A stretch of DNA of 36,965 bases, from assembly GCA_023266335.1 (NCBI GenBank), contig JAHFQJ010000020.1:1-36965 (forward strand), written 5' to 3'. Under the pieces are notes generated by a model that was given only the letters and a program-made list of their open reading frames with translations, made no database searches and was not told where the DNA came from. Positions 9,108 to 18,067 of this stretch are shown here, piece after piece. Positions within the stretch are counted from its first letter, which is position 1; each line of letters starts with the position of its first letter. Source of the DNA: Burkholderiaceae bacterium. GTDB lineage: Bacteria; Pseudomonadota; Gammaproteobacteria; Burkholderiales; Burkholderiaceae. The position numbers and the translations under genes were made by a program.

Positions 9108-10544
9108 ATGAAATTTGCAAAAAAATATTATATACAGCTGATAGTTTTTAGTTCTTTTATTTTTGCAAACACGCATTCATTTAGCCAAGAAGCTAGGAGC
9201 GAAGTTGGTGCAAATAATAATGAATCAAAGACAGAGTCTGCTCCAAAATCAGAAGTAAAAGTTTCTGAACCTCAAAAACAAGAAGTTAAAGAGCCAAAAT
9301 TAGATAGAACAGAACGAATAGAGCCTAGAGAAGCTAAAGAAGAGCATAAATTTCCTGAAATAAAATCTGTCAATAAACTTGAATATTCTATTAATGACAG
9401 CATAATAAATTTATCTAATAAAAATAATAATTCAGAAGATAAAAAGAAACATATCTTAGAGTTATCTTCTCAAATCAATAATAAAAATATTAACAATAAA
9501 GATATAAAAACAGAAAAAAATGAAAGGGATGCTAAAAATATCAAAGATAAAGAAGCTAAAGAAAATAAATCTAAAGAAGATGAAAAAAAATCTAATCAAA
9601 GTACTAAACAATCTGCACAGCCAGCGAATACATTATCTTTAGACAATACGCAAAATGTTCCGGAAAATAATATAAAAAATGATATAACTCCATCACACAT
9701 AAAAATTGATAATACGGCTATCAAAGAACCAGAGCATAAAGATATTCAAGATAATACTATTTCTCAATATGGTAAAATTATTGCAAAAAAAGATTTGCCG
9801 GATAATATAACTGCATGGGTGGTTGAAAAAAACTCTCGCAGGATAATTTTATATACAAGTGCTAACAAATCTATCGTAATTCATGGTATAGCATGGAATA
9901 CTAAAAATAAACAGAATATTAATCAAACCCTATCCGGCTATTTAGCCATTAATAAATTGGTGCCGGTGAATAATGAGACACCATATTCTAATAACAGTAC
10001 TGATAATTTAAATGTAGCAGCAACTCAAAATAATAATTGGCAAGATAAAAAATTTAGTACTCCCGATATAATTACAGCATTAAGTAATATATATGGAATT
10101 AAAGAGGGTAATGCTAATATTTTAGATACAGTATATGTTTTTTTCGACCCACGTTGCCCGTACTGCAGACAAGCATATATAAGATCTAGAACTTATATTG
10201 CAGGCGGAAAAAGTATAAAATGGATTCCTGTTTTAGTATTAGGTAATGATGAACAAGCTCAAAAAAATGCAGGAAATTTATTACAATCTCCAGTGAAGCA
10301 ACAAGCAGACTTACTCAAAAGAACTTTGGAAAATAAAGAAAATTTTGATATAAAGCTTAATTCTAATACAAAACATTATTTACTTGTAAATAAGCAATCT
10401 TTAAGTATACTATCAGCTAAAAGCGGTATGGATAATATTGCAGTTCCTGTGGCTTTCTTTTTTGACAAGCGCAGCGGGAAAACTAAATATTTAAAAGGGA
10501 TTCATACGCCGGAAGTGCTGCAGGAAATATTCAAGGGAATATAG
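9108..10544 (+). CDS. Periplasmic thioredoxin-fold protein, DsbC/DsbG-like
   Basis: This 478-residue protein has a signal peptide (MKFAKKYYIQLIVFSSFIFA, cut near residue 26) and a very long Lys/Glu/Asn-rich low-complexity stretch (about 27-215). The folded part resembles the DsbC/DsbG isomerases: an N-terminal subdomain (about 220-290) followed by a thioredoxin domain with the redox pair in FFDPRCPYCRQ (C350, C353) and a cis-Pro candidate in NIAVPVAFFF. It should act on disulfides in the periplasm. The disordered insert is far longer than in DsbG (about 250 residues in total) and is the odd feature. It lies 19 nt after the TonB-like gene, with an AAGAAG before the ATG. Fold and redox motif are clear; whether it works as oxidase or isomerase is not. 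Confidence 0.78.
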   Translation: MKFAKKYYIQLIVFSSFIFANTHSFSQEARSEVGANNNESKTESAPKSEVKVSEPQKQEVKEPKLDRTERIEPREAKEEHKFPEIKSVNKLEYSINDSIINLSNKNNNSEDKKKHILELSSQINNKNINNKDIKTEKNERDAKNIKDKEAKENKSKEDEKKSNQSTKQSAQPANTLSLDNTQNVPENNIKNDITPSHIKIDNTAIKEPEHKDIQDNTISQYGKIIAKKDLPDNITAWVVEKNSRRIILYTSANKSIVIHGIAWNTKNKQNINQTLSGYLAINKLVPVNNETPYSNNSTDNLNVAATQNNNWQDKKFSTPDIITALSNIYGIKEGNANILDTVYVFFDPRCPYCRQAYIRSRTYIAGGKSIKWIPVLVLGNDEQAQKNAGNLLQSPVKQQADLLKRTLENKENFDIKLNSNTKHYLLVNKQSLSILSAKSGMDNIAVPVAFFFDKRSGKTKYLKGIHTPEVLQEIFKGI

Positions 10545-10573
10545 CCATAACATAGTGCGATATGAAGAATGCC

Positions 10574-10593
10574 ATTCCCGCATAAGCGGGAAT
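10574..10593. repeat. Short palindrome ATTCCCGC-ATAA-GCGGGAAT
   Basis: An 8-bp perfect inverted repeat with a 4-nt loop lies between two convergent genes. It is unusually GC-rich for this window. It resembles dispersed palindromic units of the type ATTCCCGC…GCGGGAAT seen in many proteobacteria. No T-tract follows, so intrinsic termination is possible but not shown. Confidence 0.6.
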
Positions 10594-10681
10594 CTGAATT
10601 GACTTTTCCTTACTTACACCTACCTCTAATTTATTATCTATTGGCTAGCGTTTTTATCCAGCTGTATTACTTTGATGCATA

Positions 10682-12550
10682 TTATTTCCGGTTATTTATA
10701 TTATTTTTTTCAGATTTTTCTTTTTTAGAATTTTGTTGATGTGCATTTGCCCAAGCAGTTAAATCTATACGGATTTTTTCTAAGACTGGTTCCCAATTTT
10801 TATATTCAGTTTGGCGGTATAATTTAGTTTTTGGATACCATGGGCTGTCTGTTCTATCCATTAACCATACCCAATGCGGATTTACATCTAGCAACACCCA
10901 AGTTTTAATGCCTAATGCTCCTGCCAAATGGGCAGTCGATGTGCAGGTTGTAATAACTAAATCTAATTGTTTAATAATTGCAGCTGATTCATCAAAATTA
11001 TCAATATTTTTAGTTAAATCAGTTAATTGCAAACCTTGCTGATTAGCTTCTTTAATTTCTTTATCTGAATTAAATTGTAATGAATAAAAACTTATACCTT
11101 GAATATCTTTGAACCTTACATAGTTATTTAAACCAACTGAACGATATGGATTACGCTGATGAGTTGGATTTCCTGTCCAAATTAACCCTACTTTTAATTT
11201 ATTATCGTTTTTGAAAATATCTCTGTATTTTAAAATAGCCTGTTTAGATGGTTGAATATACGCTGATGTATCAGGGATAGTTTCGATGGTTGTGTTAAAC
11301 AGCATGGGTAATTTTAATAAAGGCACATGATAATCAAATTCTGGCAATGGGCGCTGTTTATCATCAATTATTGGACAGTTAAATAAATCGGAGAATGAAG
11401 ATATAAATAAATCTTGTAATGCAGTAAAACAGCAGTATATGACTTCTCCGCCTAATTGATTAATTTTTTCTGCAAATAAAGGAATATATCTGCAAAACTG
11501 CAAAGCATCACCAAAACCTTGCTCTCCCCATAAAAATATTTTTTTACCTTTAATATTTTGTGTTCCAGCCCATTCTGGTTTTATTAATCCATGATGCCTG
11601 CTTTTTAATTCACTTGAACCATTCCAGCGATGTTCATGCAGTTTCCAGCCTTCTTCATAATTCCCCTGTACTAATTTAACCATAGCTAAATTCCATTTAG
11701 CACTTTCATAATTAGGATCAAATTTAACGGCGGCTTCTAATGCTTGTTCTGCACCTTTTATATCTGCCATTTCTTTTAATAACAAGCCAAGATTATTATA
11801 ACTAATTGAATATTGAGGTGATAATTTAATAGAATTTATATGTGCTTTATATGCTTGATTTAACATATCCATTTTTTGCAGCACACTGCCGTAATTTGTC
11901 CATGCCATCGGGTTTTTAGAATTTTCTGTAATTTCTTTTTCAAATAATTCTTTTGCCTTGTTTAACTGATTAGTTTCTTTATATGAAGCACCTAGATTAT
12001 TTAACAGCATTGGCATATTAGGCTCTAATTCATATGCCCTTTCATATAATGGAATAGCCTCTTCAAATTTATTTTGGTACTGTAAGGCTAATGCTGCATA
12101 AAAATATAAATCTGCATTATTTGGCTGTGTTTGCAGACTTAGATTAGCAATTTGTAAAAGAGTATTATAATCTTGTATTTCTAATAAACTGCGGCACCAT
12201 TCATATAAATATTCTGTAACTAAAGGATAATGCTGATAGATTTGTATATACACATGACAAGCCAATATATGTTTATTTTGTAAAACTAAAATACGTGCTT
12301 TTTCTACCATAGCAGAATAAAAATCAGGTTTGATATTTAAGGCTTGAGCGCAAGCACTAAGAGCTTTATCTAAATCATTATATTTAGAATATATGTGAGC
12401 TAAAAACGTATATGGCATAGGGTTATTAGGTTCTTGAGCCAACCATTTATTTATCTGCTCAACTGCCGGCTCTAAATTATTATTATTAATATAGTTATTA
12501 ATTATATTAAAATTTTCACATATATTTACATTTGCATTAGTAGTAGTCAT
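10682..12550 (-). CDS. TPR protein with C-terminal glycosyltransferase-like domain
   Basis: This 622-residue protein has about eight tandem tetratricopeptide repeats (about 14-320; for example PNNPMPYTFLAHIYSKYNDLDKAL and FEEAIPLYERAYELEPNMPMLLNNLGASY). They are followed by a domain like family 9 or O-GlcNAc-type transferases: FLWGEQGFGDALQFCRYIP near 340 and ITTCTSTAHLAGALGIKTWVLL near 550. TPR-transferases of this build are common in betaproteobacteria, often near pilus or flagellar genes, and may glycosylate proteins. Here the pilin gene is less than 2 kb away, a suggestive but unproven link. The gene begins 24 nt after the SDR stop with an AGG near the ATG. The C-terminus is Lys/Asn-rich. 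The architecture is well supported; the acceptor is unknown. Confidence 0.8.
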   Translation of the reverse strand: MTTTNANVNICENFNIINNYINNNNLEPAVEQINKWLAQEPNNPMPYTFLAHIYSKYNDLDKALSACAQALNIKPDFYSAMVEKARILVLQNKHILACHVYIQIYQHYPLVTEYLYEWCRSLLEIQDYNTLLQIANLSLQTQPNNADLYFYAALALQYQNKFEEAIPLYERAYELEPNMPMLLNNLGASYKETNQLNKAKELFEKEITENSKNPMAWTNYGSVLQKMDMLNQAYKAHINSIKLSPQYSISYNNLGLLLKEMADIKGAEQALEAAVKFDPNYESAKWNLAMVKLVQGNYEEGWKLHEHRWNGSSELKSRHHGLIKPEWAGTQNIKGKKIFLWGEQGFGDALQFCRYIPLFAEKINQLGGEVIYCCFTALQDLFISSFSDLFNCPIIDDKQRPLPEFDYHVPLLKLPMLFNTTIETIPDTSAYIQPSKQAILKYRDIFKNDNKLKVGLIWTGNPTHQRNPYRSVGLNNYVRFKDIQGISFYSLQFNSDKEIKEANQQGLQLTDLTKNIDNFDESAAIIKQLDLVITTCTSTAHLAGALGIKTWVLLDVNPHWVWLMDRTDSPWYPKTKLYRQTEYKNWEPVLEKIRIDLTAWANAHQQNSKKEKSEKNNINNRK

Positions 12551-12574
12551 CTAATATACCTATTTATTTTTAAA

Positions 12575-13369
12575 TTAACTCCATTGAGACCAGCCGCCAT
12601 CTACACATATACTTTGTCCTGTAATAAAAGACGCCATATGGCTAGAAAAAAATGCGGCGGCGGCAGCAACTTCACTTGGTTCAGCAAAACGCCCTAAAGG
12701 AACTTGTTCAGTAAGTTTTTTATGAACTTCTTCTATACTTATACCAAGATTTTTTGCTCTTTGCTGATTAACTTGAGCTAATCTTTCAGTATTAGTGTAC
12801 CCAGGCAAAACATTATTAACCGTAATATTATATTTGCCTACTTCGTTGCTTAAAGTTTTAGCCCAGTTTATCATAGCACCACGCACTACATTTGATGCGG
12901 CTAAATTATTGATTGGAGTTTTTGCAGATACTGAAATAATATTAATTATCCTTCCCCATTTATTCTGTATCATATGCGGAAGAACCATTCTTGCAATTTC
13001 ACTGCTGGAAATTAGATGAGTGTTAAATGCATTGATATAATCTTGGCTTGTTGCTGTTTGAGCTGTATTTGGCGGAGGACCACCTGCATTATTAACAAGA
13101 ATATCTATTTTTTGTGTATTGATATAATGCTGAACTAAATCTAAGCTTTTAGCTTGTGATAAATCTATTTCTAAAATATCATGCTGAACTACAGAATTTT
13201 GATTAAGTATATATTGCTCATTTTTTAATTTATCTAAATTACGGGCTGCTAATACAACTTTAGCTCCCATATCTGCAAGCATTTTAGCTATAGCTAAGCC
13301 AATTCCGGAACTCGCACCACATACCAGTGCCACTTTACTGTTTAAGTTAGTATTAAATAGATTATTCAT
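12575..13369 (-). CDS. SDR-family protein with altered active site (FabG-like)
   Basis: This 264-residue Rossmann protein is a short-chain dehydrogenase by fold: GASSGIG at 18-24, NNAGG at 93-97, S146 in IISVSAK, and a C-terminal ASFITGQSICVDGGWS typical of FabG relatives. The catalytic Tyr and Lys are absent. At the expected spacing from S146 the sequence reads S159-N-V-V-R163 instead of YxxxK. A FabG-like subgroup with this imperfect tetrad is known in proteobacteria, so the change may be ancestral rather than decay. Dehydrogenase activity should not be assumed. It is the first gene of a pair with the TPR-transferase 24 nt downstream. Confidence 0.83.
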   Translation of the reverse strand: MNNLFNTNLNSKVALVCGASSGIGLAIAKMLADMGAKVVLAARNLDKLKNEQYILNQNSVVQHDILEIDLSQAKSLDLVQHYINTQKIDILVNNAGGPPPNTAQTATSQDYINAFNTHLISSSEIARMVLPHMIQNKWGRIINIISVSAKTPINNLAASNVVRGAMINWAKTLSNEVGKYNITVNNVLPGYTNTERLAQVNQQRAKNLGISIEEVHKKLTEQVPLGRFAEPSEVAAAAAFFSSHMASFITGQSICVDGGWSQWS

Positions 13370-13471
13370 TATAATAGGCTAGTAATTGTTAGATAGACTA
13401 TTATTATTTGTTATTTTTATAATCTAGTCAATTTAGTATGTTGAATAAGCATAAAGATGTTGCTTTATTTA

Positions 13472-13558
13472 TATACTAATCGGATTTCAATTTACGAACT
13501 TCATTGACGTCGTAATTTATTCCTGTCGCCCGCCGTAAAATGAACTGCAATTAGTATA
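13472..13558. repeat. MITE-like 87-bp element with TATACTAAT termini
   Basis: The spacer between the SDR gene and the pilin gene is bounded by 24-bp imperfect inverted repeats (20 of 24 positions match) starting TATACTAATC and ending ATTAGTATA. The inner part is markedly more GC-rich (GACGTCG, GTCGCCCGCCG) than the surroundings and contains no ORF. Related pieces lie at 21817-21850 and 22587-22608. The structure is consistent with a small non-autonomous mobile element or a palindromic intergenic repeat. Confidence 0.5.
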
Positions 13559-13565
13559 CATACAC

Positions 13566-14024
13566 TCACTTGCATACAGCCGGCAAAAGATCTTTTTGTA
13601 AAGTGCTGTCAGGAATACATGTCCAATAAGTTCCTTCGCCATTGCTTGGAGTTTGAAAATCAATATATTTATTTTGTAATAACGCACTAGTTCCCGTTGA
13701 TTTAAAAATTGCTCTCATTACAAAATAACCGGAAACTGAAGGCAGAGTTATGCTTTGAATATGTTTAGTTTTAGTATCAGTTGCTGAAGTAATTGGGTAC
13801 ACTTCTTGTAGTTGGGCTAATGTAGGAAAAGTGCCGTTATTTGATTTTAGATCTGCAACTACAACCTTAGCACCGCCTAGTGCATTGACTGCTTCTGTCA
13901 TTTGTGCTTTAGCGGTCTGATTTGTATATTGAGGTATCGCAATTATTGCTAAAATTCCGATAATAGCAATTACTATCATTAATTCAATTAATGTAAACCC
14001 ATATCTTATATATTTTTTATTCAT
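13566..14024 (-). CDS. pilA: Type IV pilin major-subunit-like protein
   Basis: This 152-residue type IVa prepilin has a short basic leader cut after G9 ([10 protein letters not shown]), F10 as the residue to be methylated, the conserved E14 (mature E5) and a hydrophobic helix to about residue 33 ([16 protein letters not shown]). C136 and C151 can form the C-terminal disulfide loop typical of pilins. PilD would process it, and it would assemble into pili for twitching, adhesion or DNA uptake. No pil assembly genes are in the window. A GGGTGA precedes the ATG. The gene lies 45 nt downstream of queC on the same strand, so it may be read from that operon as well as from its own promoter. The symbol reflects type, not proven orthology. 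Confidence 0.85.
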   Translation of the reverse strand: MNKKYIRYGFTLIELMIVIAIIGILAIIAIPQYTNQTAKAQMTEAVNALGGAKVVVADLKSNNGTFPTLAQLQEVYPITSATDTKTKHIQSITLPSVSGYFVMRAIFKSTGTSALLQNKYIDFQTPSNGEGTYWTCIPDSTLQKDLLPAVCK

Positions 14025-14069
14025 ATTTCACCCGCTTGTAATATTGTTTATATTAATCAGCTTATATAA

Positions 14070-14759
14070 TCATGCAAAATATCTTGTACTATCTTTTATA
14101 TCTGAACTTTTAAACCCAGCTTTACGTAACCGGCATGAATCGCAAACTCCGCATGCTTGCCCTTTTTCATTAGCTTGGTAACATGAAACTGTAATGCTAT
14201 AGTCAACTCCTAAACCAGTGCCAAGCTGAATAATTTCAGCCTTAGTTAAATCAATAATTGGTGTGTGAATTTTTAATTTATGCCCTTCAATACCGGCTTG
14301 GGTGGCTAAATTTGCCATATTTTCAAAGCTTTTTACATAAGCGGGGCGACAATCTGGATAGCCTGAGTAATCAACCGCATTAGCCCCATAAAAAATATCA
14401 TTTGCTCCTAAAACTTCAGCCCAGCCTAAAGCAATAGATAGCATAATTGTATTACGTGCAGGAACATAAGTAATAGGTATGCCTTCGGTTAAGCCGGATA
14501 CAGGAACATCTATATTATTATCTGTTAATGCAGAACCGCCAAACTGTCCTAAATTTATTTCAAAAATTTTATGCTCTTTAACTTTAAAAAAATCGATTAC
14601 TTTCTTGGCTGATATTAATTCTGCAATATGTCTTTGTCCATAATTAAATGATAAGGCATAACACTCAAAGCCCTGTTTTTGTGCTATTGCTAAAACAGTC
14701 GCAGAATCTAAGCCGCCGGATACTAAAATTACTGCTTTAGGTCTATTGTTATTTGCCAT
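14070..14759 (-). CDS. queC: 7-cyano-7-deazaguanine synthase
   Basis: QueC converts 7-carboxy-7-deazaguanine to preQ0 using ATP and ammonia, in queuosine biosynthesis. The 229-residue sequence has the PP-loop [10 protein letters not shown] (13-22), YGQRHIAE (40-47), [11 protein letters not shown] (98-108), [15 protein letters not shown] (125-139) and a zinc site from C193, C203, C206 and C209 ([10 protein letters not shown]). The length is normal. It starts 1 nt after the rluD stop, so translation is probably coupled, giving an operon of two tRNA/rRNA modification genes. The other queuosine genes are not in this window. Confidence 0.95.
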   Translation of the reverse strand: MANNNRPKAVILVSGGLDSATVLAIAQKQGFECYALSFNYGQRHIAELISAKKVIDFFKVKEHKIFEINLGQFGGSALTDNNIDVPVSGLTEGIPITYVPARNTIMLSIALGWAEVLGANDIFYGANAVDYSGYPDCRPAYVKSFENMANLATQAGIEGHKLKIHTPIIDLTKAEIIQLGTGLGVDYSITVSCYQANEKGQACGVCDSCRLRKAGFKSSDIKDSTRYFA

Positions 14760-14760
14760 A

Positions 14761-15783
14761 TTAATTCTCTACACTAAAAGCATTATACAAATCATCCTGC
14801 ATAATGTTTTGATATTCACTTAATGCATTTTGCATCAGTTCATCACTAGGTTTTACTACATAATGCATATGTTTATTATTCATTATAGGACATTTAAACG
14901 ATAAACAAGCAGCATGAAGTGCCTGCCTCTGACTTCCTGCAAATATGCCATGATAATTTTTATTATTGTAAACCGCATCGCCTAATAATGGATGACCAAT
15001 ATTTGCCATATGCACTCTAATTTGATGCGTACGCCCCGTGTCTAAATCACATTTTAATAAACTATGGCTTTGATTAGCACTAGTTGGAATATTAGCTAAT
15101 CTAGTGTAATAAGTAATAGAGTGTTTACCGTGTTCGACTATTGCCATTTTTGTTTTATGAGTCGGGTGTCTGCCGATCGGAGCATTTACTATACCTTTTA
15201 ATAAAGGCAATCCATGCACAATTGCCAGATATTGGCGTTTAATGCTGCGCTGCTGTATAGCATTTGATAAAGCAGTTTGAGCTTCTAAGGTTTTAGCTAT
15301 TACCATAATACCTGATGTCATTTTATCTATACGGTGAACAATACCAGCTCTAGGTAAGCCGGCAGTTTGCGGGTAATGATATAATAGTGCATTTAATAAA
15401 GTATCCTGCCAATTAGCTGGTGCAGGATGTACAACTAAACCTGCGGGTTTATTTATTATAGCCAAGTATTTATCTTCATAAACTATATTTAGAGGAATAT
15501 TCTGCGGAATAAAAGCTAAATCTTGAGGTAAAGCCACGGCTTTAACAACTATAATATCGTCCAGTTTTAGTTTATATTTAGCACTTAAAACTATATTATT
15601 ATGATTAAAATTATTCGTAACACTGATATAACCTAAACTTAGCCATTTTTGCAAAAGTGTGCGGGAAAATGGTAATTCTGATGCTAAAAATTTATCGATT
15701 CTAATGCCTACATTCGATAAACCTTTTACTTCTAAAATAAATTCATTGATGAATTCAGAATGGATATTATTTATTTGGTACAT
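14761..15783 (-). CDS. rluD: 23S rRNA pseudouridine synthase, RluD/RluC family
   Basis: This 340-residue enzyme has an N-terminal S4 RNA-binding domain (about 24-80: [22 protein letters not shown]) and an RluA-type catalytic domain with the active-site Asp in [12 protein letters not shown] (D153; usual form HRLDKDTSG). Downstream it has [20 protein letters not shown], the conserved RTHQIRVH segment. It isomerises uridines in 23S rRNA; RluD acts on helix 69 (1911/1915/1917). The RluD rather than RluC assignment rests on overall form and is less sure. Its ATG has no clear Shine-Dalgarno site. The gene heads the rluD-queC pair. Confidence 0.87.
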   Translation of the reverse strand: MYQINNIHSEFINEFILEVKGLSNVGIRIDKFLASELPFSRTLLQKWLSLGYISVTNNFNHNNIVLSAKYKLKLDDIIVVKAVALPQDLAFIPQNIPLNIVYEDKYLAIINKPAGLVVHPAPANWQDTLLNALLYHYPQTAGLPRAGIVHRIDKMTSGIMVIAKTLEAQTALSNAIQQRSIKRQYLAIVHGLPLLKGIVNAPIGRHPTHKTKMAIVEHGKHSITYYTRLANIPTSANQSHSLLKCDLDTGRTHQIRVHMANIGHPLLGDAVYNNKNYHGIFAGSQRQALHAACLSFKCPIMNNKHMHYVVKPSDELMQNALSEYQNIMQDDLYNAFSVEN

Positions 15784-16146
15784 TGATTTTTTAATTTGTT
15801 GTGTTGATTAACTTGAAGATGATATGGTATTTCTAAACTGTATGAATTTTCTTTTTATACATCACATAGATTAATTGATATTGATAGTTGCATATTACAC
15901 AGTATATAATCTTTAGTATTATATTAGATAATCATGATTTTGTATGTACATATAAAATGATTCATCTTGAGTTTATGTCTCTGCGCTACGGTTAAAATAT
16001 ATTGTTCGCATGCTTTGCCTCATAGATGTACTATTTGCATTACCTGCGTCATGTTTTTCCCTAAGTCCGATTGAGAATATGTATAAATAGTGCATATTTT
16101 TTAGTTAAAAAATCAAATGTAAATTGCAGAAAGTATTAAAATAAAT
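15784..16146. other. Divergent intergenic region, rluD / glnS
   Basis: I see no gene in this 363-bp spacer. The rluD side is almost pure AT. The patch at about 15975-16075 is more GC-rich (TCTCTGCGCTACGG, ACCTGCGTCATG) and contains an imperfect inverted pair: ATGTACTATTT at 16026-16036 and AAATAGTGCAT at 16085-16095, matching at 10 of 11 positions. It must carry the promoters for both genes, but no convincing -35/-10 pair stands out. The GC-rich patch could be a remnant of an inserted element. Confidence 0.4.
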
Positions 16147-17904
16147 ATGTTAGACAATAATGCAAATAATATAGAGAACATAGAAAATCCTGAAAATAAC
16201 CCGCAGAATTTTATAATATCCATCGTTGAACAAGATTTAAAATGCGGAACTTATAAAAGCCGCTTAGATAAAAATAATAAGCCATTACCTGATATTATTA
16301 CCAGATTTCCGCCTGAACCTAATGGTTATCTGCATATAGGTCATGCAAAAAGCATTTGCCTAAATTTTGGATTAGCTCAAAGATATAACGGAAGATGTCA
16401 TTTGAGATTTGATGATACAAACCCAGAAAAAGAAAGCCAAGAATTTGCAGATGATATTCAAAATGCAGTAGAATGGCTTGGATTTTGGAATAAGAATAAT
16501 ACAGAACATTTATATTATGCGAGTGATTATTTTGACATATTATACGAATTTGCTGAAATTTTAATTAAACAAAATTTAGCGTATGTTGACAGCCAAACCG
16601 GCGAACAAATTAAATTAAACCGCGGAAGCTTAATTCATGGCGGTATAGAATCTCCATATCGTAACCGGAAAGCTGAAGAAAATCTGCAGATTTTTCAAGG
16701 CATGAGGGAAGGTAAATATACCGAAGGTACGCACGTGTTAAGGGCTAAAATTGATATGTCCAGCCCGAATATTAATATGCGCGACCCTATTATATACCGC
16801 ATAAAATATGCCCACCATCACCGCAGTGGGGATAAATGGTGTATTTACCCGATGTATGATTATACACATTGCATATCAGATGCTCTTGAAAATATTACTC
16901 ACTCAATATGCACTTTAGAATTTGAAGACCATAGACCGTTATATAATTGGATTTTGGAAAAACTTAAAGATGCAAAAGCTTTACCTGAAATATTACCCAA
17001 ACAATATGAATTTGCCAGGCTTAATCTTCATTATGCACTAACCAGCAAAAGAAAAATTTTGCAGCTTATCCAAAATAATATTGTAGACGGCTGGAATGAC
17101 CCAAGACTTGCAACATTAGCCGGAATTAGACGCAGAGGCTATAGTCCCTCAAGTATAAAATTATTTTGTGAAAGAATTGGAGTTGCTAAAGCAGACAGCT
17201 GGATAGATTATAGTGTGCTGGAGCAGGCACTAAGAGATGATTTAGACCCCATTGTCCCAAGATTAACTGCTGTATTGAAGCCGCTTAAATTAATTATTGA
17301 CAATATGGCTGATGATTATGCTGAATTATGCAGTGCCGCAGTTAATCCGCATAACCAAGAACAAGGCAAACGTAATTTTACCTTAAGTAAAGAATTATGG
17401 ATTGAGCAAGATGATTTTATGCCGGAACCTTCTAAAGGATTTTTTAGATTATTTGTAGGGAATAAAGTGCGTTTAAGACATGGTTTTGTTGTAGAATGTA
17501 CAGGATATGATGTAGATAGTAATAATAGTGTAATAGCTGTGCATGTAAATTATTTTGAAGACAGTAAATCTGGAACTGAAGGTTCAAATAATTATAAAGT
17601 TAAAGGCAATATTCATTGGGTTGATGCAAAAAACTCTACGGAAATTCAAGTAAATTTATACAATCACTTATTTACTGACCCTCAACCAGATGCAAATGGC
17701 AAAAATTTTTTAGAATTGATTAATCCAAACTCTAAAACCATAGCCTATGCATATCTTGAAAATAGTGATATATCAAATAGTATAAAAAATGAAATGCAGA
17801 TTCAATTTGAAAGACATGGATATTTTGTAAAGGATATTCAAAGCACAGAACAAAACACTATTTTTAATAGAATTACCTTACTAAAAGATTCTAAGCATAA
17901 ATAA
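16147..17904 (+). CDS. glnS: Glutaminyl-tRNA synthetase
   Basis: GlnRS charges tRNA-Gln directly with glutamine. The 585-residue class I synthetase has RFPPEPNGYLHIGHAKS (HIGH at 63-66), the ATP/tRNA signature LRFDDTNPEKES (86-97), and ALTSKRKI (297-304) as its KMSKS-like loop, preceded by the GlnRS-type LPKQYEFARLNL. The C-terminal anticodon-binding beta-barrels follow (about 350-570), with NVNYFEDSKSGTEGSNNYKVKGNIHWV-type strands near 450-500. Length matches other bacterial GlnRS. An N-terminal Asn-rich tail of about 25 residues is the only oddity. The ATG lacks a strong Shine-Dalgarno site. Confidence 0.96.
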   Translation: MLDNNANNIENIENPENNPQNFIISIVEQDLKCGTYKSRLDKNNKPLPDIITRFPPEPNGYLHIGHAKSICLNFGLAQRYNGRCHLRFDDTNPEKESQEFADDIQNAVEWLGFWNKNNTEHLYYASDYFDILYEFAEILIKQNLAYVDSQTGEQIKLNRGSLIHGGIESPYRNRKAEENLQIFQGMREGKYTEGTHVLRAKIDMSSPNINMRDPIIYRIKYAHHHRSGDKWCIYPMYDYTHCISDALENITHSICTLEFEDHRPLYNWILEKLKDAKALPEILPKQYEFARLNLHYALTSKRKILQLIQNNIVDGWNDPRLATLAGIRRRGYSPSSIKLFCERIGVAKADSWIDYSVLEQALRDDLDPIVPRLTAVLKPLKLIIDNMADDYAELCSAAVNPHNQEQGKRNFTLSKELWIEQDDFMPEPSKGFFRLFVGNKVRLRHGFVVECTGYDVDSNNSVIAVHVNYFEDSKSGTEGSNNYKVKGNIHWVDAKNSTEIQVNLYNHLFTDPQPDANGKNFLELINPNSKTIAYAYLENSDISNSIKNEMQIQFERHGYFVKDIQSTEQNTIFNRITLLKDSKHK

Positions 17905-17955
17905 TTGTAGGCAATATCTGGAAAAATAGCAAAACATAGTACAGCTCTAATTAGT

Positions 17956-17983
17956 TTGGTTATAAATACAAAAATAGTAAAAT
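17956..17983 (+). promoter_or_regulatory. Candidate promoter for the Cys-repeat protein gene
   Basis: TTGGTT (17956-17961) and TAAAAT (17978-17983) are separated by 16 nt, about 85 nt ahead of the small gene's ATG. The match to a sigma-70 promoter is moderate, and in such AT-rich DNA chance matches are common. No clear metal-regulator operator is seen. Confidence 0.25.
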
Positions 17984-18067
17984 AAATCGAATATGTTGTA
18001 TTTTTTCTGTCTAATTACATAAGCAATAAGTATAACAATACATATTGCTGTTAACAAAAAAGGATTC

